From assembly GCA_963812415.1 (NCBI GenBank), contig CAWEVH010000023.1, positions 1 through 64,000 on the forward strand: a DNA stretch of 64,000 nt, in the 5' to 3' direction. The stretch is from JACVRW01 sp963812415. Its GTDB lineage: Bacteria; Actinomycetota; Thermoleophilia; Solirubrobacterales; Thermoleophilaceae. Shown piece by piece: positions 10,052-20,406 of the stretch (its first letter is position 1; each line of letters starts with the position of its first letter). The notes beneath the pieces were generated by a model. The model made no database searches. It saw nothing but the letters and a program-made list of their open reading frames with translations, and was not told where the DNA came from. Made by a program: the position numbers and the translations under genes.

Positions 10052-10083
10052 TTCCGCGGAAACACCTCGACCTGTAGTCGAGA
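10052..10083. repeat. Dispersed palindromic element, copy A
   Basis: Intergenic. It holds the perfect palindrome TTCCGCGGAA (10052-10061), then ACACC, then a hairpin CTCGAC-CTGTA-GTCGAG (10066-10082). A close copy lies at 47634-47666. Both sit outside coding sequence or at a gene end, which argues for a small dispersed repeat or a recognition site rather than a gene. Confidence 0.5.
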
Positions 10084-10357
10084 CTTGTCGTCGGGGGAAC
10101 CGTCCTCTAGCAGCCGAACCACAGACAGCGACTCGGCACTCAGCCGCGCCGAGCTGACCATCACAAGCTCGTCACGCACTCCCCGTGCGCGACGGCGCCG
10201 ATGCGCTGCGTTGAGATGAGGTTACGCCGGTGGAGGGCCCGCGAGACAACCCGCGAGGAACTGGTTATCCTCGGGCGCCGTCGCGACAGGATGTCGCGAA
10301 TCGGACGCGGGAACACGGGCCCACGGGTCCCGCAGGAAAACCCGAGGAGGGGTTCAG
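10084..10357 (+). other. Gene-free stretch with structured leader before the LVIVD-like gene
   Basis: About 270 bp with no convincing CDS. Two inverted repeats precede the TTG start at 10358: TCGCGACA-GGA-TGTCGCGA (10281-10299, 8-bp stem) and GCGGGA with TCCCGC (10307-10312 and 10328-10333). A strong ribosome site GAGGAGG ends seven bases before the TTG. It reads as a structured 5' leader. I could not match it to a named riboswitch. Confidence 0.4.
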
Positions 10358-12581
10358 TTGCAAAAGCTTCTCAGAAGGGGGCCGCTGGTGGCGGTGGTCG
10401 CCCTACTTCTGGTCGCGGTAGCCACGGCTGCCGCCGCGACCGCCAGCCGCAAGTCGAAGTCCGGGTCGACGGCGACGGTTCAGAAGAACCGCAAGGCCGC
10501 TGACCGCGCACCGTCGAAGGCCGTCGCTACCGATGACGCCCCGAGCATGTTCAGTGGACGCATGCAGCACGACGAGCCGGGCGGCATCTGCCCAATCGCA
10601 AGGCCAAGAGCCGCTCGACGGCTGCGGTTCAAGAGAACCGCAAGGCAAAGGACCGGGCGCCGTCGAAGACCTTCGCCGGGGACGTGGCACCGAGCATGTT
10701 CACCGGCGGCGCCATGCAGCACGGTGAGCCGACAGGCCACCTGCCGGGCTCGACCGCAAACGTCGAGCTGATCGGCGAGCTCGAGCCGACCGACGAGTTC
10801 GGCACGATCGTTCCCGGGCAGATCGCGGACCTGGCCGTCTGCAAGGGCTTCGCCTACCTCAACTCGTGGAACGAGCCGACCTGCACGAAGGGCGGCTTCT
10901 ACTCGGTCGACATCAGCGAACCCGCGCGAACCCGAGGAGGCTCGACTTCATGCCCGCGCTGCCGGGCAACTACCACGGTGAGGGCGCCCACGTGATCAGC
11001 GTCAACACCAAGACGTTCAGCGGCGACATCCTCGCGGTCAACAACGAGCACGCAACTGCAGGACGTCGACACCACGGCCGGCGGAGGCTTCGACCTCTAC
11101 GACGTGAGCGAACCCGCGCAACCCGAGGATCGCTCGTCCAGGGCGCCGGCGACACGGGCGGCGAGAACCGCATGAACGGCTCCCAGCCGTCCAACACCTA
11201 CCACAGCGTCTTCATGTGGAAGGACGACGGCAAGGTCTACCTCGTCGGCACCGACAACGAGGAGCTCAACGACGTCGACATCTGGGACATCACCGATCCC
11301 GACGAAGCCGAAGCCGGTCGACGAGTACGACCTGCTGGCGGACTTCCCGCAGATCTCCCAGACCGCGCAGCTCCCGCGGCTGAACGAGATCTTCCACCAC
11401 GACATGGTCGTGAAGGAGATCAACGGCCGTCAGGTCATGCTCGACTCCTACTGGGACGCGCGGCTACGTGCAGCTGGACGTCGAGAACCCGGCGAAGGCG
11501 ACCTACATCGGCGACACCGACTTCGAGGACGAGGATCCGCTCGTGCCGGGCATCTCGCCGCCCGAGGGCAACGCCCACGAGGCCGAGTTCTCGCACGACA
11601 ACACGTACTTCCTCGGCGCGGACGAGGACTTCAATCCGTACCGCTCGGACAAGTTCTTCGTCGAACGACCAGGAGCGGCCCGCGGTCGAGGTCGGCGGCG
11701 GTACGTCGCCGGCCTCGCTGCCGGACCAGACGCTGAGCGGCAAGGGCGTGTACGGCGGCTACGGCTGCCCGGCGGACCCGACCACGCTGCCGCTGGCGGC
11801 CGACTACACCGACGCGGAGCTCGGCCTGCAGCCGGGCGACGAGAGGATCCTCGCTGCTGCAGCGCGGTCCGTCCGGACGATCCGTCGGCCGACTACAACG
11901 GCAACGGCGACCTGACCGACGACGCGTGCTTCCCCGGTGAGAAGGCCGCCGAGGCCTTCGACGCGGGCTGGGACGCGATCGTGCTGGTGAACCGTCACTT
12001 CGGCGTCGGACGACACGACCGGCGTGCCGAACTGCGGTTCGGGCGGCTACACGCGAAGCCGATGGTCACGATCTGCACGACCCATGCGGCGTTCCACGAG
12101 CTGTTCGGGACGACGCCGGAGTTCGACGTGCCGTACTCGCCGGACGACCCGCCGGCGATCGGCGACATCAGCGTCAGGCGCGTGCGCGCGCACGTCGATG
12201 TTCGACGGCTGGGGCTACGTGAGCCTGTTCCGCGCGCGAGACCGGCAAGGTCGAGCGGGTCGACTCGTACGCGATCCCCGAGGCCCTCGACCCGGCGTTC
12301 GCGTTCGGGTTCGGTGACCTCTCGATCCACGAGGTCGCGATGGATCCGGGCCAGAACCGCGCCTACAGCTCGTACTACGCGGGCGGCATGCGCGTGTTCG
12401 ACTTCGGTGCGGGCGGCATCGAGGAGGTCGGCCACTACATCGACGACAACGGAAGCAACTTCTGGGGCGTCGAGACGTTCGTGCCGGGGATCCGCGGGCC
12501 GGCGACCTGGAAGGCAAGCGCCTGTTCGCGGGCTCTGACCGCGACTTCGGCATCCAGATCTTCCGCTACACCGGCGACTAG
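10358..12581 (+). CDS. Secreted LVIVD-like repeat protein with PA-like insertion, many frameshifts
   Basis: The TTG start with GAGGAGG upstream gives a signal peptide (LVAVVALLLVAVATAAAATA). The N-terminal region contains a tandem duplication of about 45 residues (both copies have VQxNRKA, DRAPSK, APSMF and MQH). The body carries LVIVD-type blade motifs (SVDISEPA, LYDVSEPA, IWDITDP, QLDVENPA) and an inserted segment resembling a protease-associated domain. The C-terminus has DLSIHEVAMDP and RVFDFGAGG. At least ten breaks (roughly every 100-250 bp) must be joined, yet each piece is protein-like to the stop. It is likely an extracellular beta-propeller protein of unknown role. Confidence 0.65.
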
Positions 12582-12608
12582 GTCACCGCACAACCGGAAG
12601 CCAACTGC

Positions 12609-12634
12609 GAGGGGCGGCCCACGGGCCGCCCCTC
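12609..12634. terminator. Strong GC hairpin between convergent genes
   Basis: A perfect 12-bp inverted repeat, GAGGGGCGGCCC with GGGCCGCCCCTC, and a two-base centre. It lies 28 bp after the LVIVD-like stop and just before the corrected AraC end, so it may serve both convergent transcripts. No T-run follows, as is usual in high-GC actinobacteria. Confidence 0.7.
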
Positions 12635-12656
12635 GTACGTTCCGGGTCGCGCGCTC

Positions 12657-13500
12657 TCAGCCGGCCACGCCGCCGCCCTGGCGGAAGCCGCGCGGCGATG
12701 TAGGCGGTGGGCGTGGTGCCCGCGAACTCGCGGAAGTCGCGGTTCAGGTGCGCCTGGTCGAAGTAGCCGCAGTCGTAGGCCACCTCGGCGAGACGCGCTC
12801 CCTCCACGCCCTGGAGCAGCGCCGACACGCGCTCGAAGCGGAGAATGCGGGCGAAGGCCTTGGGCGGCAGCCCGACCTGCTCGCGGAAGCGCGCCACCAG
12901 GCGGCGCTGGCTCCAGCCGAGCTCCTCGGCGATGCCGCGCACGCTGGTCCGGCCGCTCGTCTGCCCGAGCCGGCGCCAGGCCCAGGCCACCCCCGGCGCC
13001 GCCCCGCGCCCGCCATCGGCGCGCGCCGCGAGGAGCGCGTCCAGGAGGTGGAAGCGCTCGTGCCAGCCCTCGGGCTCGAAGAGCCGCTCGACGAGCTCAT
13101 GCGCCTTCGCTCCGAGCAGGTCGTCGAGCTCGACCACGCGGTTGCTCAGCTCGTCCATCGGGAAGCCGAACAGCGCGTACGCGCCAAGCGGGGTCAGCCG
13201 CACCTCGATGCCGTGCTGGCGCCCGCCGTGCTCGACGAGCGAGTGGGTCTCGTGCAGCGCCGCCACGAACGACGTGTGGCGGCTTACGGTGCCCGCCTTG
13301 CCCACGGTCAGCTCGCTCTCGGGGCTGAGGATCAGGTGGACGTCGCCCGAGGGCACCTCGCGCCGCCGAAGCGGCTCGCTGCTGTGCTCGTCATAGCCGA
13401 TGTAGTCGCGCACGAGCCCGCGCAGCCGCGGGTGGGCCCCGCGCGACATCATCTCGAAGGACAGCTCGGGCGACTCGTGGCGCGCGATCTCGAAGCTCAT
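12657..13500 (-). CDS. AraC-family transcriptional regulator
   Basis: About 280 residues. The N-terminal half is a ligand-binding/dimerisation region (LVRDYIGYDE, HTSFVAALHETHSL). The C-terminal half is the double HTH: RTSVRGIAEELGWSQRRLV, then RFREQVGLPPKAFARILRF and VAYDCGYFDQAHLNRDFREF. The last residues probably need a one-base correction near 12680, giving the natural ending GFRQGGGVAG with a stop at 12657; uncorrected, the frame runs through the terminator hairpin to 12583. The ATG at 13500 overlaps the stop of the upstream beta-propeller gene by 4 bp, so the two are translationally coupled. Confidence 0.85.
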
Positions 13501-15338
13501 GGGAACGCCAGATGGGCTTGCTCGGCCAGCCCCGGCATCGAATTGGCCTCGATCCCGGCGTCCGAGATCGTGAACAGCTGCCCGTCGAGCACGAGCGAGC
13601 GTCGCACATCGGCGCTGTGCTCGGCCCGACCCGCCTCGGCGATGCCGGCCGCCCGGTCGACCGTGAAGCCCGCGGCCCCGCTGAAGTAGCGCTCCCCGGG
13701 CCCGTAGCTCGTGAGCGGCAGCACGGCGAGCTTCTGCGGCGCCCAGAACAGGAAGGCGTGGTGATCCCACTCGGCCTCGCTCGACGCGTCGGCGATCGCG
13801 TGCTGGAAGAGCCGCGCCGGCCGGGCCGGATCGGACACGTCGAAGAGCGAGAGCTGGGTTCCGAGCGTGGCGCCGCCCTCGGTCGCGTCCTGCCCGACGC
13901 CGAGCAGCAGGTCGTCCGCCAGCGGGTGCAGGTAGGCCGAGTAGCCGCGGATCTTCAGCTCCCCCGCGACGCGGGGCCGCTCGGGGCTCGAGAGGTCGAC
14001 CGTGTAGAGCGGGTCCACCTGGCGAAAGGTCACGACGTAGCCGCGCTCCTCGAGGAAGCGGACCGCGTGGATCTGCTCCCCCCTGCCGAGGCCGCCGACC
14101 TGGCCGAGCTGGACGAGCCGGCCGTCGCGCTCGGCCAGGGTGGTCACGAAGCTCTCCGGCTCACGGCGCTCGCGACCGCTCCACCAGACGGGCGAGTCGG
14201 TGCTCGCGGCGCGCAGCACGCCCTCGTGCTCCGAGAGCGAGAACTGGTTCAGGAGGTAGCCGGGAAGCCGGCCGCTCGCGCGGTAGTGGGTTCGGTCGGG
14301 TTCCGAGGCGCCGAACTTGTGGACGGTGGTGAGCGCCCGCTCGGGCGGCATATCGGCCGATTCGGGCTCGGGCGCCCACTCGGGCGTGCCGACGTAGAGC
14401 GCGGAGGGCGAGGCGTACACGGTCTGGCCGCCGGCCATGATCGCGTCGGAGTCGACGGCCGGCAGGCCCTTCGCGAGGTCGACGGTGAGCACGGTGAGCA
14501 CGTCGATCCCCGAGTAGAGCGCGGGCCGGAAGACCTCGCGGCAAGGCGCCGCCCTCCTGGCCACCGGCCGCCCGCCGCGCGCGCGCCGGGAAACGCGCCG
14601 TGGGAGCCAGCCGCGCAGCCGGCTGCGGAACGCGGGCTCGAGCAGCGCGCGCGGGCGGGTCCAGACCACGATCCGGGCCGTGGCCCCGCTGAGACGCGAG
14701 CTGAGGTGGCTGCCGCGGATGCGCTCGGTGCGCACGATCCGCATCGCCGCCGGGTCGCTCACGTCGACCTCGCTCAGCTCGGTCACCTCGTCCATGAGCC
14801 CCGGCGCAACGCGCGTCTGCGCCGAGCCGAGCGGCGCCGACTGCGCGATCACGAGCAGGCGCTCGCCGCGCAGCAGCAGCTGGTGGCCCCAGCCGTCGAG
14901 CTCGAGCGAGCCGAGCAGCTCGAGGCCGGCGGCTCCGACCGCGTGGAGCTTGCCTGCCGCCACCACGAAGATGCGACCGTCGGCCGCCTTCACGAGATCG
15001 GGCTCGTCGACGCCCCGCTCCTGGACGTTGGTGCCGGAGTCGTCCTCGGCGACCGGCAGCGAGCGCGGAACGGGTGGCGGCACGCCGAGGTCCTCCTGGA
15101 GCGGCAGGCCGGTGAGCGGCCGCGGGAAGGACGAGCCGGGGGGCGACCAGGCGCCGGGGCCGGCCCGGACGTGCGAGCGCCCGTAGCGGATCAGGCCCTT
15201 GCAAGAGGCGAACGGCTTCAGGCGCGCGGCGCTCGCGGCGGCGTGCCCCGCGGTCGCGGGCGGGTTGGCCGCCGACTCGGCCGGGGCCAGAAGCGCAGCG
15301 ACGATGAGCACGACGAGCGGGAGGCCGCGCGGAGCCAC
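13497..15338 (-). CDS. Secreted beta-propeller domain protein (PF09826 type)
   Basis: 613 residues with an N-terminal signal peptide (GLPLVVLIVAALLAPAES). The hallmark TNVQERGVDEPDLVKAADG lies near residue 105, followed by blades with GDxLLVI-like strands, VDVSDPAAMRIVRT, YTVDLSSPERPRVAGEL and LFDVSDPARPARLF. This matches the family of secreted proteins with a C-terminal beta-propeller found in archaea, Bacillus and actinobacteria, whose function is not established. It lies upstream of and overlaps the AraC gene. It is divergent from the cyclopropane synthase gene with only 23 bp between starts. Confidence 0.85.
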   Translation of the reverse strand: MAPRGLPLVVLIVAALLAPAESAANPPATAGHAAASAARLKPFASCKGLIRYGRSHVRAGPGAWSPPGSSFPRPLTGLPLQEDLGVPPPVPRSLPVAEDDSGTNVQERGVDEPDLVKAADGRIFVVAAGKLHAVGAAGLELLGSLELDGWGHQLLLRGERLLVIAQSAPLGSAQTRVAPGLMDEVTELSEVDVSDPAAMRIVRTERIRGSHLSSRLSGATARIVVWTRPRALLEPAFRSRLRGWLPRRVSRRARGGRPVARRAAPCREVFRPALYSGIDVLTVLTVDLAKGLPAVDSDAIMAGGQTVYASPSALYVGTPEWAPEPESADMPPERALTTVHKFGASEPDRTHYRASGRLPGYLLNQFSLSEHEGVLRAASTDSPVWWSGRERREPESFVTTLAERDGRLVQLGQVGGLGRGEQIHAVRFLEERGYVVTFRQVDPLYTVDLSSPERPRVAGELKIRGYSAYLHPLADDLLLGVGQDATEGGATLGTQLSLFDVSDPARPARLFQHAIADASSEAEWDHHAFLFWAPQKLAVLPLTSYGPGERYFSGAAGFTVDRAAGIAEAGRAEHSADVRRSLVLDGQLFTISDAGIEANSMPGLAEQAHLAFP

Positions 15339-15361
15339 CCGGCCAGCGTATCGTCCCCTGC

Positions 15362-16577
15362 ATGACCCTCCTGGCGGACACGACCGCGCTGCGCGACGAG
15401 CTCAGCCGCTCGCTGCCCGAACGGCCCTTCTCCGTCGAGCTGTGGGACGGCACCGGACTGCCCGCCACGAACGGCGGGGGACCGACCTTCCGGGTCCGCT
15501 CGCCCAAGGCGCTCGGCTACATGCTCCGCGCGCCCGGCCAGCTCGGGATCGGCCGCGCGTACGTGTCGGGCGAGCTCGACATCGACGACCTCGACGCCGT
15601 GCTCGCCCTGCTCGGCAGCTGGAGCCCGCCGCAGCTCGACCGCTCCACGCGGCTGCGCCTGGCGCTGGCCGCTGCCCGCGCCGCCGGCCTCACGTTCCCA
15701 CCCCGCCCACCGGCGGCGGAGCTCAGGCCGCGTGGCCGGCGCCACAGCCCCGAGCGCGACGCGCGCGCGGTGCGCCACCACTACGACGTCTCGAACGACT
15801 TCTTCGCGCTCGTCCTCGACGAGTCGCTGACCTACAGCTGCGCGCTCTGGTCGCGCGGCGCCGCGACGCTCGAGGAGGCCCAGCGAGCGAAGCTCGAGCT
15901 GGTGTGCGCGAAGCTCGCGCTCGAGCCCGGGATGCGCATGCTCGATATCGGCTGCGGCTGGGGCAGCCTCGCGATCCACGCGGCAGCGGAGCACGGCGTG
16001 CAGGTGGTGGGGATCACGCTCTCCGAGCCGCAGGCGGAGCTGGCCCGGCGGCGGGTCGCGGAGCGCGATCTCGCCGGCCAGCGTGGAGATCCGCGTAATG
16101 GACTACCGCGAGCTGGCCGATCCGCCGTTCGACGCCGTGGCGAGCATCGGCATGGTCGAGCACGTGGGCGCGAGCCAGATCGACCTCTACGCCCGCCAGG
16201 TGGCGCGGCTCCTGCGGCCGGGCGGGAACGCCCTCAACCACGGAATCGCGCGCCTGCGCCACGGCGACCCGGAGGCCGGTGCCTTCTCAGAGCGCTACGT
16301 CTTCCCCGATGCGGCGCCGCTGCACGTGTCGCGGGTGCTGACGGCCTTCGAGCGCGCCGGCCTCGTGACGGCTCACGTCGAGGAGCTCCAGGGCGACTAC
16401 GCGATCACCCTCGAGCATTGGGCCCGGCGGCTCGACGAGCACCGCGAGGAGGCGCTCCGGCTCGCCGGCCCGGAGCGGCTGCGCGTCTGGCGCCTCTACC
16501 TGCGCGCGGCGCGCAACGGCTTCACCTCCGGGTTCACCTCGGTGTACCAGGTGCGTTGCCGCAAGCCAGACGACTGA
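15362..16577 (+). CDS. Cyclopropane-fatty-acyl-phospholipid synthase family methyltransferase, one frameshift
   Basis: About 405 residues after a +1 break near 16080. It has the N-terminal CFA domain (FRVRSPKALGYMLRAPGQLG, YVSGELDIDDLD), RHHYDVSNDFF, SYSCALW-like SLTYSCALW and the SAM-binding DIGCGWGSLA. After the break come MDYRELADPPFDAVASIGMV, EHVG, ERYVFPDA and an ending AARNGFTSGFTSVYQV. The enzyme adds a methylene group from S-adenosylmethionine to unsaturated acyl chains in membrane phospholipids, or a related methylation. The extra base lies in GGCCAGCGTGGAG, where GGCCGCGTGGAG would restore the frame. Confidence 0.85.
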
Positions 16578-16631
16578 CCTTAAGAACAGGCCGGAACCTG
16601 GCCATTTGTTCTATGGCGGAACAGAGAAGCG

Positions 16632-19557
16632 GTGCCAGGCTGGATCCCCATGTGGAGCTCCAGACCCGTCCGGCACCTGCCGTCACTGCTCGCCGTTCTC
16701 GCGCTCGTCGCGCTCTCCTGCGCGGCGCTCGCCATCGCCGACGAGATCAAGGGCGACGCAAACAGCGTCACGCCGGGCATCGAAACGATCGTGACGACGT
16801 CGCCCGGCCAGACCGGAAGCGGCGAGTTCGCGCTCGTGGTCAGCGACAACGCCACCGACCCGGTGAATGGATGCAACGCCGGGCCCGGGACCGGGCCCGG
16901 GTCGAAGCCGCCGGTGGTGCTGAGCCTGTCCTCGAACAAGCCCTGGCTGACGCTCACGCAGAGCACGATCAGCCTGACCGGTTGCGACACCGGCAACCTC
17001 AGCGACCTGTCGCCGGCGGCGCAGGTGGATTACTCCGTCGCAGCCGGCGCGCCGGGCGGCGAGGTGGCCACCGTCACCGCCAGCTATCAGAGCGGAGGCG
17101 CGACCGGCGGTAGCTACACGTCGGGAAGCTTCCAGGTTCAGACCCCGGTGCCGACCGACACCACGCCCCCGGTGGTCACTCCGTCGGTCGTGGGCACGCT
17201 GGGTGACAACGGCTGGTACACGAGCAACGTGACCGTGAGCTTCACCGTCACGGACCCGCAATCGACCGTGACCTCTCAGTCGGCGGGCTGCGCAGGCGGA
17301 GCGGTGACCTCGGACACGACGGGCGTGACCTTCACGTGCACGGCCACGAGCACGGGCGGCTCCACAACCGAGTCCGTGACGATCAAGCGCGATGCCACCG
17401 CGCCTTCGATCGGCCTGCGCCCGGCGGGCGACTCCTGCAGCCTGCCCGGCGACAACGGCTGGTGCCGCGGTGAGCAGACCGCCGGCTTCGAGGCGAGCGA
17501 CCCCACCTCGGGGCTCGTGGCCGGACCCTCACCGCACACCTTCACCAAGTCGACGACCACCAACGGCGCGGCCGTGAACATCTCCTCCGGCACGCTCAAG
17601 GACAACGCCGGCAACACCGCGGCCGCCATCGACGCCGGCCCCTACAAGATCGACTCGGTCGAGCCGTCGATCAGCCTGCGCCCGGCGGGCGACTCCTGCT
17701 CGCGTGCCCGGCGACAACGGCTGGTGCCGCGGCGAGCAGACGGCGGGCTTCCTGGCCGGCGATCAGACCTCCGGGTTCGCCGGCGGCGCCCTCACGCACC
17801 CCTTCACGAAGTCGACCACCACCAACGGCGCGGCCGTGAACATCTCGTCCGGCGCTGTCAAGGACAACGCCGGCAACGAGGCGGCGGGGATAGACGCGGG
17901 CCCCTACAAGATCGACTCGGTCGCGCCGTCGATCAGCCTGCGGCCGGCAGGCGACTCCTGCTCGGTGCCCGGCGACAACGGCTGGTGCCGTGGCGAGCAG
18001 ACCGCCGGCTTCGAGGCCAGTGACGAGACCTCCGGGTTCGCCGGCGGCGCCCTCACGCATCCCTTCACGAAGTCGACCACCACCAACGGCGCGGCCGTGA
18101 TGATCTCGTCCGGCACCCTCGCGGACGAGGCGGGTAACGAGGCCACTCCGATCGACGCCGGCCCCTACAAGATCGATTCGGTCGAGCCGTCTATCAGCCT
18201 GCGCCCGGCGGGCGACTCCTGCAGCCTGCCCGGCGACAACGGCTGGTGCCGCGGCGAGCAGACGGCGGGCTTCCTGGCCGGCGATCAGACCTCCGGATTC
18301 GCCGGCGGCGCCCTCACGCACACCTTCACGAAGTCGACCACCACCAACGGCGCGGCCGTGATGATCTCGTCCGGCGCTGTCGAGGACGACGCCGGGAACG
18401 AGGCGGCGGCCATCGACGCCGGCCCGTACAAGATCGACAGCGTCAACCCGACCATCACCGGTAGCGCCTCGCCGGCGCCGAACGCCGACGGCTGGAACAA
18501 CGGCAACGTCCAGGTGGCCTTCACCTGCGCCGACAGCGGAGGCTCGGGAGTCGTCTCGTGCGGGCCGGACCAGACGCTCGAGGACGAGGGCCGCGCGCAT
18601 TCGGTGACGGGCAGCGTGACCGACGAAGCCGGCAACGGCAGCTCGGACACCGTGTCCGGGATCGACATCGACAGGACCGGCCCAACCGCGCCGACCGCCC
18701 AGTTCGACAAGCCGAAGGCGTATACCGACGGCGACGACGTGGACTGGTACAAGGACTCGGTGGCCGTGAGCTTCGGCGGCAGCTCCGATCCGGATCTCGA
18801 CGACGATCGCGTGGGCGTTGCGGACAAGACGGGCAGTGGGGTCAAGGGCTACTCGGGCGACGACTCGCTCACGAGTTCGGGGACCCTGAGCTACTCGGGC
18901 AAGGCGACCGACCGCGCGGACAACGAATCGGCCGCGACCACCGGCACGGTGAAGGTCGATGCCGAAGACCCCTCGCTCGAAACGAGCGGGTGCCCCACGG
19001 GGCCGGTGCTGCTCGGCTCGGTGCAGTCGCTGTCGGCGAGCGCCTCGGATGGCGAGTCCGGCCTCGCGACCGACCCGAGCGGGACGCTGGCACTCGACAC
19101 GGGAAGCGTCGGCTCGAAGAGCACCACGGTGACCGCGAAGGACAACGTGGGCCATGAGGTCAGCGCGACCTGCGCCTACAGCGTGATCTTCGACTTCACG
19201 GGCTTCCTGCCGCCGATCGACAACCCGGTCACCGGCAAGATGAACGGCGTCAAGGCGGGGAGCTCCGTGCCGGTCAAGTTCAGGCTGGGCGGTTTCCAGG
19301 GCCTGGGCGTGCTCGCGGCGGGCTATCCGAAGTCGGCGGAGTTCCCGTGCGGGAGCGCGCCCGTCGACGTGGTGCCCGACGGCGAGCTGGTGAGCATCTT
19401 CTCGGCGTCGGCCAACGGGCTCTCGTACGACATGCTGTCGCAGGAGTACAGCTACGTCTGGAAGACCGACAAGGCCTGGGCCGGCAAGTGCCGCCAGCTC
19501 GTCGTGAAGTTCATCGACGGTCAGTCGAGGTTCGTGAACTTCAAGGCGATGAAGTAG
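16632..19557 (+). CDS. Secreted Ig-like repeat protein with C-terminal PxKF domain, one frameshift
   Basis: About 975 residues. Starts are GTG 16632 or ATG 16650, followed by a signal peptide (LPSLLAVLALVALSCAALAI). An N-terminal beta domain (about 140 residues) is followed by a domain with DTTPPVVTPSVVG, then four near-identical 87-residue repeats with RPAGDSC, PGDNGWCRGEQTAGF, TSGFAGG, FTKSTTTNGAAV and IDAGPYKIDSV. Two further Ig-like domains and a PxKF ending (VKAGSSVPVKFRLGG, FPCGSAP) close it. Each repeat has two cysteines that may form a disulfide. Unit 2 carries one extra base near 17702 that breaks the frame. Likely a cell-surface or adhesive protein. Confidence 0.8.
17402..18446 (+). 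repeat. Four tandem 261-bp coding repeats
   Basis: The marker GACTCCTGC recurs at 17430, 17691, 17953 and 18214, giving spacings 261, 262 and 261. The odd 262-bp spacing reflects one inserted base in unit 2 (CTCGCGTGCCC against CTCGGTGCCC in unit 3). Units are nearly identical at DNA level, so recent duplication or gene conversion is likely. Confidence 0.9.
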
Positions 19558-20406
19558 CCCCGAAGAAGCGGATCGCCGTCTCCGCCACCAGCTCGGGGCG
19601 CTCGTCGACGACGAAGTGGCTCGCTCCCGGGACCAGCTCGAGCTCGATCGCGGCGGAGCGCGCCGCCGCCTCGCGGGCGGCGCGGACCGGCTGCACCAGG
19701 TCGCGGTCGCCGAAGAGCATCAGCGTCGGCACTCGCAGCTCCATCCCGAGGTAGCGCCCGGCGGCGACCGGCCCGACCTCGCGCAACAGGAACGTGCGGT
19801 AGAGCAGCTCGGACGCCCGCGCGCGCTCGCCGCCCAGCCGCTCGACGAACGCGTCCAGCTCGGCCGCCGCTGAGGGCGCCCGTGCTCTCCAGGCCGAGCC
19901 GCGCGAAGCGCACTCCGAGCCGCCCGCCGAGCCACGGGCAGCGACAGCGCCGCCATGTAGGCGAGCCGCCAGACGTCGAGCAGCGCTCGGGGACTCCGCG
20001 ACGGCCACGGCGGCAGCATGTTGCAGGCCAGGAAGCGCTCGATCCTGGCGGGATGGCGCAGACAGAGCAGGAAGCCGATCCAGCCGCCCCAGTCGTGGCC
20101 GACGAGCCGCACGCGCTCGAGGCCGAGCGCGTCCATCAGGGCGAGCACGTCGCGTGCCATCGTCTCGCGGTCGTACCCGCCTCGCGCCACGGCCGTCCAG
20201 CCGAACCCGCGCAGGTCGGGGCAGATCAGGCGCGCGTGGGGCGCGAGCAGGGGGATGACGTCGCGCCAGAGGTACCAGTGCTGCGGCCAGCCGTGGAGCA
20301 TGAGCAGGGGCTCGCCGCTCCCGGCCTCGGCCACGTGCATGCGCAGCCGGCCGGCGTCTACGTAGCGGTGCTCGACACCGGGGACGTGCGGGAACCCGCC
20401 TTCCAC
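19541..20406 (-). CDS. Alpha/beta hydrolase, epoxide-hydrolase-like, two frameshifts
   Basis: About 288 residues from GTG 20406 after joining breaks near 19925 and 19870. The oxyanion motif HGWPQHWYLW, the nucleophile elbow GHDWGG (Asp nucleophile as in epoxide hydrolases and dehalogenases), the acid region LMLFGDRDLV and the catalytic His in PGASHFVVDERPELV are all present in order. The start lies inside the end of the EamA gene (49-bp overlap), so translation may be coupled. The stop overlaps the convergent Ig-repeat gene by 17 bp. The natural substrate is unknown. Confidence 0.8.

Noticed and set aside
10084..10357. Named riboswitch (c-di-AMP or c-di-GMP type) in the leader
   Set aside because: The conserved core bases of those classes are not recognisable; only generic stems are seen.
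17402..18446. CRISPR-like regular repeats
   Set aside because: The repeats are 261 bp, coding and continuous without unique spacers; they are protein repeats.
17671..19155. Long minus-strand open frame opposite the Ig-repeat gene
   Set aside because: It mirrors the repeats of the plus-strand gene, is Arg/Val/Gly-rich and has no family motif; it is a GC-driven shadow.
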